From the NCBI GenBank assembly GCA_004335635.1, contig QAXH01003950.1:1-45153 (forward strand): 45,153 nt of DNA, given 5' to 3'. Positions 32,443 to 45,153 of this stretch are shown piece by piece. Both the position numbers and the translations under genes were made by a program. The notes beneath the pieces were generated by a model. That model was not told where the DNA came from and ran no database searches. It saw only the letters and a program-made list of their open reading frames with translations. The first letter of the stretch is position 1. Each line of letters opens with the position of its first letter. Source of the DNA: Chloromonas sp. AAM2 (Eukaryota; Chlorophyta; Chlorophyceae; Chlamydomonadales; Chlamydomonadaceae).

Positions 32443-32819
32443 GTTTACAAGGAGGGAGTGCACACCATGAAGCACGTCCAACGCAAATATCAACTATTTG
32501 CGCAATTTGCACAAATTTCTACTAGTACAGGGGAATATGGCCGGTTTACTAGGTCCACATGCATTGACACCTCCGTAAGTAAGCAAATTGCGTGTTTGGG
32601 TATGCATGTCTGTTGGAAACGAGTTTAGCGAGGCGAGGGAATATCATATCAGGGTCTCCATGGTCTCATTCGGGCGTGGCAAGACGCATCTGTGCTTCTG
32701 GAGATATCGTTCCGAAGTGGTTCCGAAGTTTGCCCACTTTACATTGGCTTTGATGATTGCGCAAGTAGTTGATGTTTGCATTGGACGTGCTTCATGGTGT
32801 GCACTCCCTCCTTGTAAAC
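32443..32819. mobile_element. 377-bp non-autonomous DNA transposon with 63-bp terminal inverted repeats
   Basis: The left repeat (32443-32505, beginning GTTTACAAGGAGGGAGTGCA) and the right repeat (32757-32819) are inverted copies with three mismatches in 63 bases. The element has no open frame of its own. Its interior from 32643 to the right repeat is homologous to an exon of the PGBD gene. Related solo ends occur at 10147-10192 and 24713-24772, so this is a small family. I could not define a convincing target-site duplication. Confidence 0.88.
32643..32760 (-). pseudogene. Decayed copy of PGBD-gene exon 3 inside the TIR element
   Basis: This stretch aligns with 22529-22648 over the whole exon plus about 18 bases of upstream intron including the acceptor; by eye roughly four bases in five match. 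On the minus strand the copy starts CKVG, retains GT-, PE-QM-LA-P-E, then breaks through an extra base and a stop. The real exon reads CKVGLIPPGTTVYPEGQ and stays open. Homology ends where the right terminal repeat begins. Confidence 0.75.
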
Positions 32820-33046
32820 GACAGACCTCAAGTGTAGCCTACATCGACTGCAGCAAATTGACTGTGGGATGTGCGAGGTTGACAGAGTGCCTTTGTAGGC
32901 ACCTTAGTAGGTACCTTGGTAAGTAGCTTGACATGTGGGACTTGACATGTGGGACTTAGTTGAGGATATATTTCCATGTTTGTGTCTGAGTTCTGAGTAC
33001 ATGAGGACTTCGCGGTGGCAGAACACACGAGGAATCACACGCCAAC

Positions 33047-33094
33047 TGCCCCAGAACTGGGAGTCACACAAGAATCGTCCCAGAACTGGCAAAC
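33047..33094 (-). repeat. Dispersed core, one full and one partial inverted copy
   Basis: Positions 33076-33094 carry the exact core on the minus strand; 33047-33061 carry CCCCAGAACTGGG, a partial copy in the same orientation. Confidence 0.75.
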
Positions 33095-33410
33095 TTTTTG
33101 TCCCTTCAACCTGTCTGGCTTGCGATGCTCCGGGCTCTGCGTATGGCCAGCTGCTGTGTCAGGGAAGTGTTTGAGCGGCTTGGTCAGGTTCATCTGCCAC
33201 TGTCTGCTCACTAGCCTGTTATTATTACGAAGGTGATCATGGTCTGGCATGGCGGTTACTTCCAAACCGCTCGTAGCTTACGTGGATTCAGAGTCACAAA
33301 GGCGCACTATTGTGCGTTTGTTTAGGTAGAGGCGCTTGATTGTTCAACTCAGCGCAGCTCCAACCTTTATTGCAGCGAGCCATTTGACTGGCGTTTTGTT
33401 CCGAGAAAAT

Positions 33411-36400
33411 ATGCAAACCCGGGCCAATATCTCGGCACAACCGGTGGCGCACCGGGCCACTAGGCAAGTTCTATGCCTTCCTGTACCGGCCTGTTCCACA
33501 CTTCCTTTTCGGCGTCAGAGAGTCGTGGCAGCAGCGCGCCGGGAGCAGTCCAGAGGCCGAATCGACAGCCAGTCGGTCACAACCGTGAGAACCCAGCCCA
33601 CGGAACTACTCAGATCAGATTACGCTCAAAACCAGGTGCGTCCTGCTTCAGGGTTATTGCGGGCTACCGCCTGGTGAAACCCTAGTCAGGTTACAATCCA
33701 TTCGCAACCAAATGCCATGGTATGTGTGCCTTGGTAAGGTGGTCGGGGCACTTTTGAAGGTTGCATCAGTGGTGTTTGCTGTGTAGGTTTGTGGCCAGGG
33801 CAAATCCCAGTGTATCTGACATGTAAGGCTTCAGCCCAGAGTCCAGCAGGACTGCACCAGCATCAACACCACAGTGCATACATTGAGTTTGCCTGACATT
33901 TTTGGCCAATGTTTGCAAAATGCCTACGCTTACACTCACCTTTCTGCTCTCACACAGGAGAAGCCTGATGTGCCCTTAACTGTCTACTCCTGTCGCTTTT
34001 CCACGGGGCATGGCCGGGGGGCTGCTCTTTCCGAGCTCTCAGCAGTAAATATCTGTCTCATAGGCAAGGACGGCAAGTCCGTCTTGCATCGAATCAGTCC
34101 TGTCAATGACCCGGAGGCTGCTCGCGCTGAAGTATCAGAAATGTGTCAGGTGAGACATGGCCATGTGCATGAGCGTCTGTGCATCTGTGTAGGGTAGCCC
34201 TGCGGCCTGTTTGCGTGCGTGCGTGTGTGCGCGTGCGTGTCTGCGCGTGTGTGTGTGCGTGTCTGCGTGTATGTGCGTGTGTGAGTGCGTGCTCGAAAGA
34301 GTGTGTCTGTGCGCAGGTGTGCCTGCATGTGTGGTTATACTACTGAGTGTTTGGCCCAGGCCATCATAGCCGCCAGCTCTTGTCGGTAGTTAAACGGCAG
34401 GCATGCTTGTGCACGCCCAGTTCTCATTTTCATAGCGGCCCCGAACGCTACCGCAATTCACATGACACCGTCTCACTGTGTGAGCACTGCCAGTAACAGT
34501 GTGCACACCTGCTGTTCCCCATTCTCACGTTGTGCGCCCTGACGTAACCGGACAGCAGACTGTTGTGGACCATTCACAGATTATTGACGACGGGGTAGGC
34601 GCTGACTGCCTCACGGCCCTCAGCCAGGCGGCCCTGCCGCAGAGCACGTTCAGTACCCCAAGCCCCTCGGGCTACTCCCTGCCGCCCAAGCCACCTCCAG
34701 CACCCCGCCCTAGATTCCAAGAAGGGAATGTGGACGAGGTACGTACAAATGCAATATTTACAAGGCAATATTTACATGGCACAATCAGGAAAGAATCAAG
34801 CTGCAGGCATGCAGTTCTTCTGGCTGTTAACCAACTTACAGAGCTTCACACATGTAGCAACCTGCCCTGTGTGCCGCAGGTGGTGTTCCTGGCGCCTGAG
34901 CTGGGGCCCTTGTCGGGCATTCTGGTGGGCACTGAGTCAGCCACGTGGGTGCTGGAGGAACTACAGATCGCCTCGTCCAGGACCCACCACATCGACAGGT
35001 GATTCGCACACGCATTGTTCATTACAAGGTGGCCCCACTCCCGCCCCATACTGGCACGTAATTAAGCCGTTTTTGTCTGCAGTGGGTTTATGAGCCTTGG
35101 TCGTACTGAACAGCTCATCAGATGTCGCAGTGAGCCACACAGTGACTGCATATACATGCAATTTGATTTACCTGAGCTACCTACTTCAGCTGTTCTCTTC
35201 TGCTGTGGGGTTATGGACCTTGGTCGTATAGAACAGCTCGTCAAGTGTCGCATCGCACCAACACTGACTGGCTTAAATTTAATGATGCCGATGATGGTGG
35301 CAGTGCTTGCCATAATTGTGTTTACCCACTGTCTCTACACTAGTTCAGAAGCCCATCGAGTGGTCTTCGAGGGTCTCTTACGGGATTGACCATGAACTGT
35401 GGCCCTGTTGCCTGCTTGTTCAGGTTCGTCTGCCGGCGTCTGCTGGGCAGCCAGGCCGGCCAGGGTGCGGTGTTCCTCACGCCCGTGCTCCCCGGGTCCG
35501 CCGTGTACGGCACCGGAGAGCTGCAGGTGGGCGGCACGGGGTCTGCGCAATGGCAGAAGGGGTCTGTCTAATTAGTTTGCGCATGTCTTGACTAACAACG
35601 AAAGGAAGGGCAAGGCAAACCACCATTATCACAAGCGGTAATTTGCCTCTCAGAGGGAAACTAGTCTGAGGTGGGTATCACATCCCTTTTGCGCAAGGCA
35701 CGAAGGTAAAAAGACTACAACAGCAACAGCAGCAACAATAACATTCTGATTGATTTTGAGTTTTTTTTAGCCCTGAGTTGCGGGACACATCCCTTATGCG
35801 CATTAAGCGCATCGACACGGATGTAAAAAGACAACAACAACAAACAATGACTGCGCAGTGGCAGTGAGAGAGCCAGGCTAAGCACGTGATGCGTGTGGCC
35901 ACTCCATGTCACACTATTGTCTCGCGCAATAGTTGTTTATTTATGTCCAGCCCTTGCCTTTTGGATTTCATCCTTCCTTGGCACGTTGCTCGGTGACTCA
36001 TTGCGCCCCTCTGACTGCCTGATTTTGACTGCAGCTGGTCCTGACCAAGGAGCAGGCCGCTGCGCTCCACTCCCTGAACATGGACGCGTATGAGGACCTC
36101 AAGCGGCGCCTGCTCACCACCACAGCGCTGCTCACGGCCAGCGGGGCGGGCGTGGCCGGGCTGGCAGCCGGCCTGGAGGGGGCCATTCCCTTCGCACTGG
36201 GAGGTTTGGCAGGTCTGTGTGTGCACGCGTGTGTGTGTGTGAGAAAGAGAGAGAGAGTGAGAGCATTGCTCATGGCAAAGGATGTGGTTAGGGCACTGAG
36301 TCACGGGTGCGTGTGTCAGCAGTGCAATCCTACATGTGTGTGTGTGTGTCATGAGGGTCTCAGTTAGGACATGCCAGGGCACTAAGCCACAGGTTGCACT

Positions 36401-38242
36401 GGGCCACAGGTTGCACTGGGCCACAGGTTGCACTGGGGCAGGTCAAGGTGGGCATGGCAGAGCCGGACAAAAGCTAAATGGGTCTGTTGATTTGAACAGA
36501 ACAGGCCGAGTGAGACCAGGGTCAGATGTGGCGTGACCTTGAGCTAGAAGTTGAGCTGGCATGTAGTGTAGGGTGGCGCTTTGTGCAGCCCGCTTTACTG
36601 GACATTTGCAACCACCAAGCTGCATGTCAGCAATATGTCAGACCAGATTTGCATGAACTGATCGCTACCTGTCCAGATGCATGAATGCACGCATGTGCCT
36701 CACTGGGGAGCTCCTGCCGTCTTTACAGGCGTGGTTTACCAGTGGCTGTTGCAGCAGGGCGTTGACGGCATAGTTGCCACCGCCTCCCCTGCCCCTGCTG
36801 TCCTGACACCCACGGCCAAGGGCGGCGCGGCACAGGGCACGGAGCGACCTGCGTCAGGCACATCGACAGAGGATGATCCCACAGTGTTCATCGACTTTGT
36901 GGAGGTACGGCGCGGTGAACAGGGGCTGGTGAACGCTGTGACCGGAGAAACAGCAGTGGTTGTTTGTGTTTCAAAGAAAGCAGTGGTTGTTTGTGGGCAG
37001 AACTGACACCAAGACGTCTCGCTCGTCCCATCAAATACCTGCATGAATCAAACCATCCCAGGTGCAAGTCGCATGGTATCCGCATGGAATTCATGTGGAA
37101 TTCGCGGATGTTGAAACCAGGAACAGTGATTTGAACCCAGGAACAACAAGGGTACTGAAGCCAAAGCAAGTTCAAACAACCAACGATTTGCGTCTGCAGG
37201 TCGACCCGTATGGCTCCATCATCGTTCAAAAGAAGAGTGCCCCCACTCCCGCCAGCAGCAGCAGCCCTGCCCGCAGTGTCTTGGGCAGCCCTGCCGTGCG
37301 CATTGCCTTCGTTGCCGCCCTCACGGCCCTGGCCATCTCCCTGCTGGGCGGGACTATGCCGGAGGGTGAGTGATAGCCTTAGCCCTGGCCTTGACGGGCA
37401 GGGTGAGGCTGCGCTAGTTGCAACTGGTGACGTCGGGTTGCAGAACTGCCGCTGTGCGATCATGCAGCTGTAGCTGGGTCTATGAGCGTCTGTGCAATCA
37501 CCTCATGAACTTCTGAGCACACTTGGCCATCACGGCCCCTACAAGGTCACTGGACAGCGGTGCAGGGTACGCCATGCCTACATATGTTGACATCTAAACG
37601 ACAGCAAAACCAGGAAAACACCTTTCCTTCACGGTGTTTGACGAGGTTGATAATTCCTTGAAAACACTTTTTCTTGGCCACGGTGTTTGCGCAGGTGGCC
37701 TTGGCTTGCCGGTGCTGCAGCGTGATCAGATGTGGCAGCTGCTCGTGGCAGTCCTGGGCTTCATGACCGTGAGTGTGTGCAGGGGCGTGCACTGCGTGTG
37801 TGACGGCGAAATCCATGTGCGGGTGTTGGCAGGGATGCACGGCAGGGTGCCAGTGTTGTTGAATGCAGTGGATATCAACATGGTTGATCGCTTGCAGCAG
37901 GACCGTGGCAAAGAGCATGAAACAGGGCCAGACTTTCATGTCAATGCTGTTGTAAACGCTTTCAGGCACGTCCTGGCTGTACTGCTCTTCTTGTGAGCTG
38001 GAAAGGCACAGCCATCCTGGTGTCGCTGCAATGGCAGCGACTGCAGCTTGTTGCAGCTCAACACAGATGAACTCATGCGCCACCTGCTTGCACGACGTGT
38101 AAAATTTCAAGGTCCGCCCGCCCATGTGCTGTGTGTTGCGCAGTACAAGGTGGCCCTGATCAGCGTCTCTCTGTCCAGCCCCCCACCAGCAGACACCGTC
38201 AAGGCAACCAAGCTCAAGACCACATCAGGAGGACAGAACTGA
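33411..38242 (+). CDS. Plastid-type multi-pass membrane protein, conserved in the green lineage, function unknown
   Basis: Ten exons: 33411-33635, 33958-34149, 34580-34738, 34880-34998, 35424-35526, 36035-36212, 36729-36904, 37200-37365, 37695-37768 and 38144-38242, giving 496 aa in continuous phase. Residues 1-55 are rich in R, A, S, Q and V with almost no acids, a good chloroplast transit peptide. Residues about 83-265 are predicted beta-rich and soluble (VVFLAPELGPLSGILVG, then AVFLTPVLPGSAVYGTGELQ). A helix with LTKEQAAAL and AYEDLKRRLL follows. Hydrophobic segments lie near 291-313, 314-335, 416-434 and 453-474. The order of beta-rich domain, LTKE helix and GG--Y-WLLQ--VD membrane segment resembles an uncharacterised chloroplast family of plants and algae (possibly DUF7755); that name is from memory. 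The exon 3 acceptor at 34579 was preferred over in-frame ones at 34555 and 34558 because of branch-point spacing. Confidence 0.82.
34201..34330. repeat. GT/GC-rich simple repeat in intron 2 of the membrane-protein gene
   Basis: Alternating GTGCGTGTGTGCGCGTG units just after exon 2; potential Z-DNA-prone purine-pyrimidine alternation. Non-coding. Confidence 0.85.
35079..35252. repeat. Duplicated 50-bp intronic segment
   Basis: 35079-35129 and 35201-35252 share a CTTGGTCGTA core with flanking GAACAGCTC and TGTCGCA in the same orientation, about 120 bases apart, in the intron between exons 4 and 5 of the membrane-protein gene. Confidence 0.8.
36386..36436. repeat. 17-bp tandem repeat, three perfect copies
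   Basis: GCCACAGGTTGCACTGG repeated three times (36386, 36403, 36420) in the intron between exons 6 and 7 of the membrane-protein gene. Confidence 0.9.
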
Positions 38243-43525
<5,283 letters not shown>

Positions 43526-44198
43526 ACACATTCATGACAACAAGGCTGGCGTGTGCAGTGGCAACGCGGCACCCAGTAGTGAGATGCTACACAACATCAG
43601 CTGGGACCAGGGTTCTGGCATGTGATACATTGCCAAGACTGCCCTGCACGTGATATGTGTGGACGTGCGCCAAACTGGCTGCATGTGATCTGTTTTTGCC
43701 GCGCAGTGCAAAGCAGGTGACCTGCTAGCCGTTTCATGGGCAAGTGATCTTGATATCTAATCGCTTCCATTTGAACAGTCTTGATCCCCACCTGTGATTA
43801 TTCTATTCAGTGATTCTCTCGGATGTGGTAGTTGAGTGATAAGACCAAGGCTCGCAGATGGCCTGTAAGTGCCACTGTAAGGGTTGCAGCAGACAGGTTC
43901 CAAGAATTGGAATTCCACGGCGGACACTCTGTAACATTTTCCTTCCGGCCGGGCAGGACTACATGGCATGCGTATGTGTCACCCTTCGCTGACTGGACCT
44001 GTGCTCACTTTGTTTGTGCTCACCTACATCGTTGAACAGTGTTGGGCCAGAACAGCAAGGCCGATAGCACGCCTGATTCTGTAACTGCAACGCTTTCTTT
44101 GTTGGCTGGAATGGACTTCAGTTGGCGGCTTTGGGTGCGGCCATCAACACTGTTAGACGTTGCAATCACCACATGGCTGCAGCCGGGCTGGCAGGCGC
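43526..44198. other. 3' flank of UDP-galactopyranose mutase
   Basis: No gene seen. TGTAA motifs near 43864 and 43878 could serve polyadenylation but are 340 bases or more from the stop. The minus strand from about 44198 down to 44040 may continue the decayed retrotransposon fragment, but stops in every frame prevent a firm call. Confidence 0.45.
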
Positions 44199-44426
44199 TT
44201 ACAAGCGCCCTACGTGGGCGTTGAAATCCCCTGCGAGCAACATGTGGTCGGTTTCTTCCAGGGCCATAGAAAGCTCTTGATATAAATGTACAAAACTGGC
44301 GGTGGCCTCTTCTTTGCTTCTACACACAGGACTCGTGCTGCATGCACTGGCCTCCGAACCTGGCACCCAACTGCATGGGCGAGTGAAAATACAAGGGGAA
44401 AAACAAACAGTCTCCTGTACATTCAA
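44199..44426 (-). pseudogene. Non-LTR retrotransposon fragment (endonuclease domain)
   Basis: A minus-strand open stretch of about 75 residues includes SFVHLYQELSMALEE and then LLAGDFNAHVG. The latter is the hallmark GDFNAH motif of the endonuclease/exonuclease/phosphatase domain in LINE ORF2 proteins. A stop follows directly, no reverse transcriptase is present nearby, and flanking frames are broken, so this is a dead fragment. Confidence 0.75.
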
Positions 44427-44584
44427 AGGGTCTGTGCAGCAGTGTTGTCACCGCACGGTCGTTCCACATGGACACAAACGCGTCTTGTGTTTTGCTTGAA
44501 GTGGTGGTGTTTTGCTCCAATAGATCACAAACCTATTGAGCAACATTCAGCAGCAGAAATAACATGAATACCGTGTGGTCCGTC

Positions 44585-44640
44585 AAACGTAAACGTCAAC
44601 GTCAAAAAAAAAGTTTGAAAAACGTCAACGTCAAAAAAAA
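44585..44640. repeat. AACGTCAACGTC plus A-tract tandem
   Basis: Two units of ACGTCAACGTC followed by nine A residues, leading directly into a dispersed core copy. Confidence 0.8.
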
Positions 44641-44644
44641 AGAA

Positions 44645-44665
44645 GTTTGCCAGTTCTGGGACAAT
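44645..44665 (+). repeat. Dispersed 19-bp core, last copy
   Basis: Exact core plus AT, preceded by an A-tract and GAA as in the copy at 9565. Confidence 0.8.
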
Positions 44666-44666
44666 A

Positions 44667-45153
44667 TGTCACGTTCGTGTGGTGAGGCGTGTCTGTGACT
44701 GGAAGTGGCGAATTGTGTTGATACTGTGTGCTGACATTGAGTGAGTCACCACTGTAGTGTGTGTGTTGGTCTACAACGAGAATGGACAAACATTGTTGGT
44801 AAACGGTATGATGTTACTACTGGGCTAGCATGACTTCTGGGACCAATGTGATGGCCCGAACGGAATGATGTGAATGTGATTTGTGGATTTGGTGTGGTAC
44901 AGTGTCATATGAGACTGGGATGTGTTGTGGTGGATATGTGTTGGTAGACGATGCGGTACTGCCAGTACTAGGACAGTGGCTGTGTGTGTGGGTCAGAGAC
45001 AGTCTTGAGTCAGTGTCATGTTGGACTGAGGACAGCAACTCTGGCAACTCTTCCAATACGGGTGCACCACGACTCAGTTTGTGGGATTCATGGTCAATGC
45101 CTTGGTGGTCAACCTTTACTCAAACCAGGTCCAAACAACTCAAGCAGCATAGG
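44667..45153. other. Window end, no feature seen
   Basis: About 490 bases rich in TGTGTTGGT-type motifs, with no supported gene or splice-consistent frame. Confidence 0.5.

Larger units (their letters stand above)
32212..33410. other. Divergent intergenic region with transposon insertion
   Basis: 1.2 kb between the minus-strand dodecapeptide-repeat gene and the plus-strand membrane-protein gene, so both promoters should be here. A complete 377-bp TIR element occupies 32443-32819, and two inverted core copies sit at 33047-33094. Short tandem motifs occur near 32260-32345 and 32928-32955. No gene is visible. Confidence 0.6.

Noticed and set aside
36386..36436. Possible CRISPR-like array
   Set aside because: Units are directly adjacent 17-mers without spacers and lie in a eukaryotic intron; an ordinary minisatellite.

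Overview
The window is eukaryotic nuclear DNA, most likely from a green alga (Chlorophyta). Its genes are cut into many short exons by GT-AG introns. The products include plant-type plastid-targeted proteins, a spliceosome subunit, a ciliary-transport-associated protein and a eukaryotic UDP-galactopyranose mutase. Intergenic DNA and introns are full of short dispersed and tandem repeats. I cannot name the species. The ciliary gene argues for a lineage with a flagellated stage.

Layout: (1) 218-690 (+), the last two exons of an unidentified gene that begins outside the window. (2) 2110-9130 (+), SF3B2/SAP145, 16 exons, 630 aa. (3) 10492-13356 (+), 7 exons, 355 aa, ending in the signature tail of IFTAP/C11orf74. 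(4) 23355-13737 (-), a 15-exon, 958-aa protein with four peptidoglycan-binding-like (PGBD) repeats, convergent with gene 3. (5) 32211-28040 (-), 7 exons, about 701 aa: a long disordered N-terminal half followed by tandem 12-residue repeats that I cannot assign to a named family. (6) 33411-38242 (+), 10 exons, 496 aa, a plastid-type multi-pass membrane protein. (7) 40063-43525 (+), 10 exons, 503 aa, UDP-galactopyranose mutase. (8) 44199-44426 (-), an endonuclease fragment of a non-LTR retrotransposon. I built all exon models by hand from splice signals, reading phase and domain continuity; every junction given keeps frame.

The accessory DNA holds the more unusual signals. A 19-bp core (GTTTGCCAGTTCTGGGACA) recurs about a dozen times in both orientations, often next to an A-rich tract, and forms the inverted ends of a 267-bp element at 9545-9811. 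A 377-bp element with 63-bp terminal inverted repeats (32443-32819) carries a decayed copy of exon 3 of the PGBD gene, which looks like exon capture. Another terminal-inverted-repeat element lies at 20195-20631. In gene 5 a 63-64-bp minisatellite has multiplied a splice acceptor, and a 29-bp duplication has doubled a splice donor.

The genes do not form a pathway. SF3B2 is housekeeping, IFTAP is ciliary, UDP-galactopyranose mutase serves glycan synthesis, and genes 4 to 6 look organelle-directed. The two least described proteins, the four-PGBD protein and the dodecapeptide-repeat protein, sit next to each other on the minus strand.
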